A DNA stretch of 64,000 nt from Pseudomonas viridiflava (GTDB taxonomy: Bacteria; Pseudomonadota; Gammaproteobacteria; Pseudomonadales; Pseudomonadaceae): the NCBI RefSeq assembly GCF_900591205.1, contig NZ_UUPU01000067.1:1-64000 (forward strand), written 5' to 3'. Below are positions 1 through 8,049 of the stretch, piece after piece; the stretch's first letter is position 1; the number at the start of each line of letters is the position of its first letter. A model generated the notes under the pieces. It saw only the letters and a list, made by a program, of their open reading frames with translations, made no database searches and was not told the origin of the DNA. The translations under genes and the position numbers were made by a program.

Positions 1-99
1 ACGCAGGCTTGAATCCGTGGGCAACCCGGCAGGACGCCGGGTTAGCCGCGCTGGGCCAAGGATGGCCCATCGCGGCGGCCCACGGATTCAAGCCTGCGT
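1..99. repeat. Multi-hairpin palindromic intergenic repeat
   Basis: Bases 1-22 are an exact inverted copy of bases 78-99, giving a 22-bp outer stem. Inside it lie a hairpin with arms 23-30 and 36-43 (AACCCGGC/GCCGGGTT) and a second imperfect GC-rich hairpin at about 45-77 (GGGCC/GGCCC core). The whole could fold as a three-way junction. It touches the window edge, so its left boundary is unknown. No protein is supported here. Confidence 0.8.
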
Positions 100-152
100 G
101 AGGGCACACCGAGCCGGAGGCGAGGTGCCGAGTGATGGGGCAAAGCGTTTTT

Positions 153-183
153 GGTTACTTTTTGCGCTCTTCAAAAAGTGACC
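153..183. repeat. Imperfect hairpin in conserved-looking intergenic DNA
   Basis: GGTTACTTTTT (153-163) pairs with AAAAAGTGACC (173-183) with one wobble. From memory, the surrounding 120-232 stretch resembles an intergenic sequence repeated in fluorescent pseudomonad genomes; this was not searched. A short open frame crosses it but has no ribosome binding site and reads through repeat DNA, so I do not call a gene. Confidence 0.5.
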
Positions 184-234
184 CGCTGTAAGAGCGGAAC
201 CCATATCAGCCATTACCCAAATAACGGATATACA

Positions 235-259
235 CCCAACCCAACCCAACCCAACCCAA
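235..259. repeat. CCCAA pentanucleotide tandem repeat, five units
   Basis: Five perfect CCCAA units run head to tail and end three bases before the glycerate kinase stop codon (which is read on the minus strand). A five-base unit can expand or contract by slippage. It lies outside the coding region, so the likely effect is on the transcript 3' end only. Confidence 0.9.
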
Positions 260-262
260 CCC

Positions 263-1402
263 TCACCGCCCCCCCGCCACCCACCAAACCCGCGCAATAT
301 CCACCGCCCGCTCACACAACAACCGCGGCGCCTCCCTGCACGCCTGCTCCAAACTCATCGGCCCGCAAGGCAAAGCAAACGCAGCATCCACCCCATGCGC
401 ATACATCTGCTCATAACCCTCACCCAAAGTCCCGGCGATAACAATCACCGGCACACCATGCCGCTGGGCAACACGCGCCACACCAAACGGCGTTTTACCA
501 CGCAAGGTCTGAGCATCAAAACGCCCCTCCCCAGTCACCACCAGATCAGCCCCCCGTACCGCCTGGTCCAGCCCAACCAGCTCCGCAACCACCTCCACCC
601 CGGCGCGAAATTGCGCCCCCAGGAACGCCTTGGCAGCGAAACCCAAGCCACCAGCGGCGCCACTGCCTGGCTCATCGCGCACATCCCTGGGCAGGACCTC
701 GGCGCACAGGTCGGCGAAATGTCCGAGGGCGGCGTCCAGCTGTTGGACTTGCTCAGGGTTAGCGCCTTTTTGCGGCCCGAAAATCGCCGAGGCGCCATGC
801 GGACCACACAAAGGATTATTCACATCCGCAGCAATCTCAAACCGCACCTCGGTCAAACGCGGGTCCAGATTTGCCAGGTTGATACGCGCCAGGCGGGCCA
901 ACGCCAGACCGCCAGGCGCCAGCGCTTGCTGGTCAGCGTCGAACAACTGCACACCCAGTGCCTGCATCGCACCCGCACCGCCATCGTTGGTCGCACTGCC
1001 GCCAATCGCCAGAATGATGCGCTGCGCCCCCAGATCCAGCGCAGCACGAATCAGTTCACCGGTGCCATACGTGCTGCTGGAGCAAGCATCGCGCTGACCC
1101 GGCGGCACCAGTTGCAGGCCGCTGGCTTCGGCCATTTCGATAATCGCGGTGTGGCTGTCGGCCAACCAGCCCCAACGGGCCTCCACCGTGCCGCCCAGCG
1201 GCCCACGCACGGCCTGGCGTCGCAACTCACCGTTGCAGGCCGCAAGCACCGCATCCACCGTGCCTTCACCGCCGTCCGCCATCGGGCACTGGATCAACTG
1301 TGCATCCGGCCAGACTTGCGCCAGCCCTTTGGCAATGGCCTTGGCCACGCCTTCGGCACTCAGGCTGTCCTTGAAAGAGTCGGGGGCGATGATGATTTTC
1401 AT
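263..1402 (-). CDS. garK: Glycerate kinase (type I, GarK/GlxK family)
   Basis: Predicted cytoplasmic glycerate 2-kinase that phosphorylates D-glycerate with ATP, feeding glucarate/galactarate or glyoxylate carbon into glycolysis. The 379-residue product starts MKIIIAPDSFKDSLSA and carries the family signature PMADGGEGTVDA near residue 45, a GGSATNDGG-type loop and a late VVTGEGRFDAQT motif. I chose the ATG at 1402 because GGAGAAAGCCC precedes it and the family begins there; the reading frame stays open 50 codons further upstream but that extension has no family features. It lies 3' of the cdaR-like gene on the same strand with a 91-base gap, consistent with a small diacid/glycerate operon. 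Whether garK or glxK is the better symbol cannot be decided here. Confidence 0.93.
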   Translation of the reverse strand: MKIIIAPDSFKDSLSAEGVAKAIAKGLAQVWPDAQLIQCPMADGGEGTVDAVLAACNGELRRQAVRGPLGGTVEARWGWLADSHTAIIEMAEASGLQLVPPGQRDACSSSTYGTGELIRAALDLGAQRIILAIGGSATNDGGAGAMQALGVQLFDADQQALAPGGLALARLARINLANLDPRLTEVRFEIAADVNNPLCGPHGASAIFGPQKGANPEQVQQLDAALGHFADLCAEVLPRDVRDEPGSGAAGGLGFAAKAFLGAQFRAGVEVVAELVGLDQAVRGADLVVTGEGRFDAQTLRGKTPFGVARVAQRHGVPVIVIAGTLGEGYEQMYAHGVDAAFALPCGPMSLEQACREAPRLLCERAVDIARVWWVAGGR

Positions 1403-1493
1403 GGGCTTTCTCCAGTTTTTATAATGCCCATGCTGCCAGCTGGCACCGGCAATAACGCCGGTCCGATGCACAAGTGCGGGTGGGGTTTGTTGT

Positions 1494-2600
1494 TCATTCC
1501 GACAAAGCCTGGGGCAATAACTGCACACCCAGGTACAAGGCGAGCATGCCATCCAGGGTCAGCGGGTCGACGCCGCTGAGTTCGGCGATACGCTCCATGC
1601 GGTATCGCAAGCTGTTGCGATGGATACCCAGAGCATCGGCACATGCCTGACTTTGCCCGTCGTGTTCGCACCAGCTGCGCAGCGTGGCCATGAACTGGCC
1701 GTTGCTGTCCTTGGCCAGCACCTTGCGCAACGGGTTAAGCAGCTCGTCCAGCGCATCATCGTTACGATGGCGCCAGAGCATCACCGGCAGGCGGTAGCGG
1801 TTCAGGGTCAACAGCCGCGACTGGGGCAACACACCGCGACCGTAGGCCAGCAAGTCGCCCACCCGACGGTAACAACGGCGCAGCCCCGCCAGGCCATCGG
1901 CCTGCCCGCCCACCGCCACGCGCAGGATGTTCCAACCCAGGCCCTCGAGCTTTTCCAGCAGGCGCAAATTGTCGACAGGCACTGCCGCAGGCCGGCACCA
2001 CAGCAACGAAAACTGCGCCGAACTCACGCACCAGCTGTCCGGATAACGCGACGTCAGCCAGGCACTCAACGCTTCGGCCGATTGCCCCACGCCCAGCTCG
2101 AACAGGTACGGCGTGCGCGCCAGCTGCGGCTTGAGGCCCAGTTGCTGCGCCTCATCCACCAGGCGCGGAGAGTCGCCGCTGTCGGCCAGCAGCAAGGCCA
2201 GCAAGTCGTCGCAGCGCTGGCGTCGCCATTGTTGTTCGACTTGTTGGTGGCGATGGCTGACCAGCATCTCGGCGGTCATGCGTACCAGCTCGGCGTAGGT
2301 ACGCAACCCTTGCGGCTCACCGGTGATGCCCAGTACACCGATCAGGCGTTGATCGTGCATCAATGGCAGGTTGATCCCAGGCTGCACGCCCTTGAGGTGC
2401 TTGGCGGTCTGCCCGTCGATTTCCACCACGCGTCCGTTGGCCAGCACCAGTTGCGCGCCTTCGTGGCGGGTATTGATGCGCTCCGGCTCGCCGCTGCCGA
2501 GGATCAGGCCCTGGCTGTCCATGACATTGACGTTATAAGGCAGGATCGCCATGGTGCGATTGACGATATCCTGCGCCAGGTCATGATCCAGCTCGAACAT
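1494..2600 (-). CDS. cdaR: CdaR-family sugar diacid transcriptional regulator
   Basis: A 368-residue regulator with an N-terminal putative sugar-diacid recognition domain (residues about 1-135, beginning MFELDHDLAQDIVNRTMAIL) and a C-terminal PucR-type helix-turn-helix (about 300-365, with CADALGIHRNSLRYRMERI). Family members activate genes for glucarate, galactarate and glycerate use. It is divergent from the MFS transporter at 2762 and upstream of the glycerate kinase, which fits control of both flanking genes from the 161-base gap 2601-2761. A repressor role in this organism cannot be excluded. Confidence 0.9.
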   Translation of the reverse strand: MFELDHDLAQDIVNRTMAILPYNVNVMDSQGLILGSGEPERINTRHEGAQLVLANGRVVEIDGQTAKHLKGVQPGINLPLMHDQRLIGVLGITGEPQGLRTYAELVRMTAEMLVSHRHQQVEQQWRRQRCDDLLALLLADSGDSPRLVDEAQQLGLKPQLARTPYLFELGVGQSAEALSAWLTSRYPDSWCVSSAQFSLLWCRPAAVPVDNLRLLEKLEGLGWNILRVAVGGQADGLAGLRRCYRRVGDLLAYGRGVLPQSRLLTLNRYRLPVMLWRHRNDDALDELLNPLRKVLAKDSNGQFMATLRSWCEHDGQSQACADALGIHRNSLRYRMERIAELSGVDPLTLDGMLALYLGVQLLPQALSE

Positions 2601-2761
2601 GGGTCTAATTTCCTTGAAACGACGGGTTGGTCATAGGCACAGCGCAACTGATGCTTCACTGTGCGCAAGCACAAAGACAGCACCCTGCAAGGTGGCCGAG
2701 ACTCTGTGGGCGATCAACGTTACCTGCGCATCGCCAAAAATCATAATAAAGAGAGATTCCC

Positions 2762-4072
2762 ATGTCACAGAGCGCCGCTGCCACACTGGCCACCGATGAC
2801 GATAAAAACGCCATCTACAAGCGCATTACCCTGCGCCTGATCCCCTTCATTTTCATCTGTTATCTGTTCAACTACCTCGACCGGGTAAACGTTGGCTTTG
2901 CCAAGTTGCAGATGCTCGATGCGCTGAAATTCAGCGAAACCGTGTACGGCCTGGGTGCTGGGATCTTCTTTATCGGTTACGTGCTGTGCGGCGTACCGAG
3001 CAACCTGGCGCTGACCAGGTTTGGTCCACGGCGCTGGATTGCGTTGATGATGATCGTGTGGGGCACCTTGTCCACCTGCTTGCTGTTCGTCACCACGCCG
3101 ACGCATTTCTACACCTTGCGCCTGTTTACCGGTGCGGCCGAAGCCGGCTTCTTCCCCGGTGTGGTGCTGTACCTCTCGCAGTGGTTCCCGACGTTCCGCC
3201 GTGGGCGGATCATGGCGCTGTTCATGTCGGCGATCCCGGTGTCCGGGTTGCTCGGCAGCCCGTTTTCCGGTTGGATCCTCAACCATTTCGCCGCCGGCCA
3301 AGGCGGCTTGGCAGGCTGGCAGTGGATGTTCCTGCTGCAGGGCATTCCGACCGTGATCCTCGGCGCCCTCGCCTACTTCCTGCTCAGCGACAGTTTTGCC
3401 CACGCCAAGTGGCTCAAGCCGCATGAGCGTGCTGTGCTGGAAGCCGACCAGGCCACCGACCTTGCGAACAAGCCGAAAACCAGCACCGACTCGCTGGCAG
3501 AAGTGTTCAAGAACCCGGCGATCTGGGCGTTCGGCCTGATTTACTTCTGTATCCAGAGCGGCGTGTACGCGATCAACTTCTGGCTGCCGTCGATCATCAA
3601 GAACCTGGGTTTCAGCGATAATCTGGTGATTGGCTGGCTCAGTGCGATTCCGTATCTGCTGGCGGCGGTGTTCATGCTGCTGGTGGGCCGCTCGGCGGAC
3701 TTGCGCAAAGAGCGCCGCTGGCACTTGGTGGTGCCGATGTTGATGGGCGCCATCGGCCTGGTGATCGCCGTGAATTTCGCGACGACCCCCGCCATCGCCA
3801 TTCTCGGCCTGACCATCGCCACCATGGGCGCCCTCACCGGCCTGCCAATGTTCTGGCCGGTGCCCACCGCCATGCTCAGTGCGGGCGCAGCGGCTGGCGG
3901 TTTGGCATTGATCAACTCGATGGGCCAGATGGCAGGCTTCCTCAGCCCGTATATCGTCGGCTTTGTGAAGGATGCCACCGGGTCCACGGATGTGGCCTTG
4001 TACCTGCTGGCAGCGGTGATTGTCGCAGGGAGCGTACTGGCGCTGCGCATGACGAGGACTTTGAAAGCCTGA
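2762..4072 (+). CDS. MFS transporter, anion:cation symporter (glucarate/glycerate-like)
   Basis: A 436-residue inner-membrane carrier with about 12 hydrophobic segments. NYLDRVNVGFAKLQM in the first helix and a GPRRW-type loop after helix 2 are typical of the anion:cation symporter branch that imports glucarate, galactonate, tartrate or similar organic acids. AAGAGAGATTCCC precedes the ATG as ribosome binding site. Its divergent neighbours, a CdaR regulator and glycerate kinase, point to a sugar diacid or glycerate as substrate; this is inferred from context, not from residues. Confidence 0.88.
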   Translation: MSQSAAATLATDDDKNAIYKRITLRLIPFIFICYLFNYLDRVNVGFAKLQMLDALKFSETVYGLGAGIFFIGYVLCGVPSNLALTRFGPRRWIALMMIVWGTLSTCLLFVTTPTHFYTLRLFTGAAEAGFFPGVVLYLSQWFPTFRRGRIMALFMSAIPVSGLLGSPFSGWILNHFAAGQGGLAGWQWMFLLQGIPTVILGALAYFLLSDSFAHAKWLKPHERAVLEADQATDLANKPKTSTDSLAEVFKNPAIWAFGLIYFCIQSGVYAINFWLPSIIKNLGFSDNLVIGWLSAIPYLLAAVFMLLVGRSADLRKERRWHLVVPMLMGAIGLVIAVNFATTPAIAILGLTIATMGALTGLPMFWPVPTAMLSAGAAAGGLALINSMGQMAGFLSPYIVGFVKDATGSTDVALYLLAAVIVAGSVLALRMTRTLKA

Positions 4073-4081
4073 TTCGGTCAG

Positions 4082-4171
4082 TGTGGGAGCGGGCTTGCTC
4101 GCGAATGCGCAGTGTCAGTCAATCCATCAGACGACTGAACCAACGCATTCGCGAGCAAGCCCGCTCCCACA
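4082..4171. repeat. REP-type inverted pair (REPIN-like)
   Basis: A 28-base arm (4082-4109, starting TGTGGGAGCGGGCTTGCTCG) is repeated as an exact inverted copy at 4144-4171 with a 34-base spacer. The core GTGGGAGCGGGCTTGCTCGCG is the common REP core of fluorescent pseudomonads. It sits between the convergent ends of the MFS gene and the SDR gene, so it may also stop transcription from both sides. Confidence 0.92.
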
Positions 4172-4184
4172 ATTAGCCCTGTGT

Positions 4185-4889
4185 TTACAGCAAACCGCCG
4201 CCGTCGATATCAATCACCGCGCCGGTCATAAAGCCATTCTCCATGGCCAGTACATACCCCGCCGCCACCTCCTCAGCCTGCCCTACCCGGCCGACCGGCA
4301 ACGCTGCGCCGGCTTTGGCAAACATCGCCAAGCGCTGATCCTCGGCCAACCCCGCATAGGCCGGCGTATCAATCACCCCCGGGCTGATCACATTGACCCG
4401 GCGCGGCGCCAATTCCTTGGCCAGTTGCTTGCCCAATGCTTCGGTCGCGGCGTTGATGCCGGTCTTGATGAACTGACCCGGTGCCAATTTGCGCCCCAAT
4501 TGCCCGGAGGTCAGGCTGATGCTGCCACGCTCGTCGAGAAACGGCAGCGCCAGCTGAATCGCGCGCAGCGAGCCCCAGAGTTTTACATTGAAGTTCTCCT
4601 GGGCCTCATCCAGATCGGTCTCGGCCAGCGGCTTGGCGCGCACTGAAGGGCCAGAGGTATACACCAGATGGTCAAAGCGCCCGACGGCCTCAAACAGGCG
4701 CTTCAGGGAGGCGGCGTCGGTGACATCCACCGGTTCGCTACGCAGGCCGTTGTCCACACCCGACGTCAAGCGGCGCCCGGCCAGCACCACCTGGGCACCA
4801 CGGGCCACGGCGGCCTTGGCCACGGCGGCGCCGATACCGCTGCTGCCGCCGATTACGATGACGGTTTTACCGTTGAGGGAAGAAGTCAT
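4185..4889 (-). CDS. SDR-family protein with altered catalytic motif
   Basis: A 234-residue Rossmann-fold short-chain dehydrogenase. The nucleotide-binding GGSSGIGAAVA is at residues 14-24 and VNVISPGVIDTPAY follows the active-site region. The expected catalytic serine is present in LTSG (Ser128). In the gap-free register set by this serine and by the LAKEL helix, the usual Tyr (+13) and Lys (+17) are Ile141 and Ile145; a Lys is present at 142 instead. It may be a divergent dehydrogenase or an NAD(P)-binding non-enzyme. It is divergent from a LysR regulator at 4990, the usual arrangement for a regulated target gene. Confidence 0.88.
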   Translation of the reverse strand: MTSSLNGKTVIVIGGSSGIGAAVAKAAVARGAQVVLAGRRLTSGVDNGLRSEPVDVTDAASLKRLFEAVGRFDHLVYTSGPSVRAKPLAETDLDEAQENFNVKLWGSLRAIQLALPFLDERGSISLTSGQLGRKLAPGQFIKTGINAATEALGKQLAKELAPRRVNVISPGVIDTPAYAGLAEDQRLAMFAKAGAALPVGRVGQAEEVAAGYVLAMENGFMTGAVIDIDGGGLL

Positions 4890-4989
4890 GGGAAAGGTCC
4901 TGGTTCAGAAAGTGAGCGTTCATCTTCCCAGCTTGGCAATCGGCGAAAAATCCCGGTAAAACGACAAGATCTTTAAAGGATTTTTACAA

Positions 4990-5892
4990 ATGAGCTCAAT
5001 CCTCGACCTTGAGGTCTTCGTGCGCACCGCCGATACGGGCAGCCTGTCGGCGGCCGCACGTAGCCTCAGCCTGACACCGGCGGCGGCGAGTATCGCCCTC
5101 AAACGCCTGGAAACCCGGCTGGGCATGCGCTTGCTGGCGCGCTCGACCCGCAGCATGCGCCTCACTGAGGAAGGTCGGCGTTATCTGGACAGCGTGCGCG
5201 TGGCGCTGGAAGCGCTGTCCGAAGGCGAGCAAGCGATCAAGCAGCAAGGCCAGAGCCTCAGTGGCTTGTTGCAATTGGCGGCGCCCTCGGATTTCGGGCG
5301 CAATGTGCTGCTGGGCTGGCTGGACGAGTTCAAGCTCGAGCACCCGAACATCCGCCTGCAGTTGTTGCTCAACGACAGCAATGCCGATTTGTTCCGCGAC
5401 ACTGTCGACATCGCCCTGCGGTTTGGCGTGCCCCAGGATTCCAGCCTGGTGGCGCTGCCGGTGGTGCCTGGCCACCATCGCATTCCCTGCGCCAGCCCGG
5501 ACTACCTGGCCCGCCACGGTACGCCGCGTACGCCTGCCGATCTGGCCCGGCACAGTACGCTGCGCTATATGCGCCGGGGGCGGGCCAACAGCACCTGGTA
5601 TTTTCGCCAGGGCGCTGTGCTGCAGGAGGTCGAAGTCACAGGCGATTACCTCAGCGATGACGGTGAAATCGTGCGGCGCTGGGCCCTGGCCGGCCACGGC
5701 ATCGCCTACAAGGCCAACCTTGATATTGCCCGTGATATCAAGGCAGGACGGCTGGTGCCGTTGTTGCCTGAATGGCAAGGTGAACCCACGCCCTTCAACC
5801 TGATGTGCCCTCACCGCCTGCAAGTGTCGGAACGAGTGAAAGTGCTGCATCGTTTTCTACAGCAGCGCTGTCAGACCTTGCTGGCAGAATGA
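4990..5892 (+). CDS. LysR-family transcriptional regulator
   Basis: A 300-residue LysR protein with an N-terminal winged helix (residues 3-60, containing LSAAARSLSLTPAAASIALKR-type helix) and a LysR substrate domain from about residue 90. The subgroup with MSSILDLEVFVRTADTGSLS at its start usually controls an adjacent oxidoreductase. It is divergent from the SDR gene with a 100-base shared promoter region, so the SDR gene is the likely target. Confidence 0.92.
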   Translation: MSSILDLEVFVRTADTGSLSAAARSLSLTPAAASIALKRLETRLGMRLLARSTRSMRLTEEGRRYLDSVRVALEALSEGEQAIKQQGQSLSGLLQLAAPSDFGRNVLLGWLDEFKLEHPNIRLQLLLNDSNADLFRDTVDIALRFGVPQDSSLVALPVVPGHHRIPCASPDYLARHGTPRTPADLARHSTLRYMRRGRANSTWYFRQGAVLQEVEVTGDYLSDDGEIVRRWALAGHGIAYKANLDIARDIKAGRLVPLLPEWQGEPTPFNLMCPHRLQVSERVKVLHRFLQQRCQTLLAE

Positions 5893-5973
5893 AGAATCAC
5901 GCCCAGGGCTTGTTCCAGAGCCCTTGACTCTGGTATTGCATAGCTCACGTTTCACAGCCGCAAGGAGCATTGC

Positions 5974-6984
5974 ATGATTTACCGCACATTGGGCCAGTCC
6001 GGTTTGAAGGTCAGCGCGTTGACCCTGGGCACCATGATGTTTGGCGAACAGACCAGTACCGAAGACTCGCTGCGCATCATCGACAAGGCATGGGACCAGG
6101 GCATCAATTTTATCGACACCGCCGACGTCTACACCGGCGGGCGCTCCGAGGAAATCGTCGGCGAGGCCATCGCCCGTCATCGTGAGGACTGGGTGGTGGC
6201 GTCCAAAGTCGCAATTGGCCCCACCGATGGCCTGCCCAACCGCAGCGGCCTGAGCCGCAAGCGCATTTTCAACGCGCTGGACGCTAGCCTGACTCGCCTG
6301 GATACCGACTACCTCGACATCTATTACCTGCACCGCGAAGACCACAACACCCCATTGGAGGTGACGGTATCGGCGATTGGCGACCTGATCCGCCAGGGCA
6401 AGATCCGCCACTGGGGCCTGTCCAACTACCGCGGCTGGCGTATCGCCGAGGTGATTCGCGTGGCCGAGCAACTGGGTGTGGACAAGCCGGTGATCAGCCA
6501 GCCGCTGTACAACATCGTCAACCGTCAGGCCGAGGTCGAGCAGATTACCGCCGCGGCCGCCTACGGCCTGGGCGTGGTGCCTTACAGCCCGTTGGCACGC
6601 GGTGTACTCAGCGGCAAATATGCGCCGGATATGACGCCCGAAGCCGGCAGCCGTGCGGCGCGTCAGGACAAACGCATCCTTGAGACGGAATGGCGGATGG
6701 AGTCGCTGCGCATCGCCCAGCAGATTCAGCAATACACACAAGGCCGGGGTGTAGGGATTGTGGAGTTTGCGATTGCCTGGGTGCTGAACAACTCGGCCGT
6801 CAGTTCGGCGATTGTCGGGCCGCGCACCGAGGCGCAGTGGGATGCCTATACGGGTGCGCTGGAGGTGAAAATCACGGCTGAGGATGAGGCGTTTATCGAC
6901 TCGCTGGTGACACCGGGGCATTCGTCCACGCCGGGGTTCAATGATGTGGGCCACTTTGTCTCGGGCCGGCTCCCACGCGCATAA
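5974..6984 (+). CDS. Aldo/keto reductase
   Basis: A 336-residue NADPH-dependent aldo/keto reductase of the YghZ/Tas-like group. The TIM-barrel catalytic tetrad can be placed: Asp48 and Tyr53 in FIDTADVY, Lys78 in VVASKV and the His of YYLHRED. The C-terminal half holds the QPLYNIVNRQ and GVVPYSPLARGVLSGKY segments that bind cofactor in this family. AAGGAGCATTGC is the ribosome binding site. Substrate unknown. It stands alone between the LysR gene and a permease. Confidence 0.92.
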   Translation: MIYRTLGQSGLKVSALTLGTMMFGEQTSTEDSLRIIDKAWDQGINFIDTADVYTGGRSEEIVGEAIARHREDWVVASKVAIGPTDGLPNRSGLSRKRIFNALDASLTRLDTDYLDIYYLHREDHNTPLEVTVSAIGDLIRQGKIRHWGLSNYRGWRIAEVIRVAEQLGVDKPVISQPLYNIVNRQAEVEQITAAAAYGLGVVPYSPLARGVLSGKYAPDMTPEAGSRAARQDKRILETEWRMESLRIAQQIQQYTQGRGVGIVEFAIAWVLNNSAVSSAIVGPRTEAQWDAYTGALEVKITAEDEAFIDSLVTPGHSSTPGFNDVGHFVSGRLPRA

Positions 6985-7133
6985 AATCCGAATCACTGCC
7001 TCTTCCCCAGGGGCAGTGAGAAAAATTCCCGCAGATCGCCCCAAAACAGCGCAGCCGTTTCACGCAACAGGCACCATAATCCACTGCTGAAATCCCCCCT
7101 CTTTTTGTAGCAATCGGTTTTCGCGAGGACAGT

Positions 7134-8015
7134 GTGTCTAAAGGTGTTGTGTTATCGGTATCGGCCTCGGCGTTGTTTGCCGTGATGTATTACTTCACAT
7201 CGTTACTGACGCCGTTGAGCGGCCTGGAAATTTTCGGCTGGCGCATGTTGCTCACCGTGCCGTGCATGACGGTGTTCATGATGGTTAGTGGCGAATGGCG
7301 TCGGGTGTGGGAGCTGATGCGCATGCTCGCAGGCGACCCTCGCCTGATCGCCGGCGTGGTGCTGTCTTCTGCCCTGCTGGGCGTGCAGTTGTGGCTATTT
7401 ATGTGGGCGCCGCTGAATGGGCGCAGCCTGGATGTGTCCGTGGGTTATTTCCTGCTGCCATTAACCATGGTCCTGACCGGGCGGCTGGTGTGGGGTGAAC
7501 AGCTGTCCTACCTGCAAAAGATTGCCGTGTTTTTTGCAGCCCTGGGGGTGCTCAACGAGCTGTACCAGTCCGGTGGTTTTTCCTGGGCGACATTGGTGGT
7601 GATCATCGGCTACCCGCTCTACTTCATCGTGCGCAAGTACCTCAAAACCGATCATCTGGGTGGCCTGTGGCTGGACATGACGCTGATGCTGCCGGTGGCC
7701 TGGTGGTTTGTGCACAGTGGCGAACAGGGGGTTGCCGTGTTCGATGCCCATCCCGGACTGTATGCATTGATTCCGATACTGGGGCTGATCAGTGCTTCGG
7801 CGCTGGTGAGCTATATCATTGCCAGCCGCTTGCTGGCGTTCAGCCTGTTCGGCTTGCTCAGCTACGTCGAGCCAGTGCTGTTGCTGGGGGTGGCGTTGCT
7901 GCTGGGGGAAGGGATTCAAGGCGCGCAATGGCTGACCTATATTCCCATCTGGCTGGCGGTGATGGTGCTGGTGTACGAAGGCTTCAAGCATCTGGTGCGT
8001 CAGCGTCGGGCCTGA
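7134..8015 (+). CDS. rarD: RarD-like EamA-family permease
   Basis: A 293-residue inner-membrane protein with about ten hydrophobic helices arranged as two EamA repeats. LFAVMYYFTSLLTPLSGLEI, FGWRMLLTVP and the ending region with LLSYVEPVLLLGVALLLGE match the RarD branch of drug/metabolite transporters. It starts at GTG 7134 behind GCGAGGAC; no ATG fits better. The transported compound is unknown; RarD was named for chloramphenicol sensitivity but this does not predict a substrate here. Confidence 0.85.
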   Translation: MSKGVVLSVSASALFAVMYYFTSLLTPLSGLEIFGWRMLLTVPCMTVFMMVSGEWRRVWELMRMLAGDPRLIAGVVLSSALLGVQLWLFMWAPLNGRSLDVSVGYFLLPLTMVLTGRLVWGEQLSYLQKIAVFFAALGVLNELYQSGGFSWATLVVIIGYPLYFIVRKYLKTDHLGGLWLDMTLMLPVAWWFVHSGEQGVAVFDAHPGLYALIPILGLISASALVSYIIASRLLAFSLFGLLSYVEPVLLLGVALLLGEGIQGAQWLTYIPIWLAVMVLVYEGFKHLVRQRRA

Positions 8016-8049
8016 GTGGCGGTCGGGGTATCCATCCCCCTGGGGTGGA

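Noticed and set aside
151..441. 96-codon plus-strand frame
   Set aside because: It crosses intergenic repeat DNA, the CCCAA tract and the 3' end of glycerate kinase, with no ribosome binding site.
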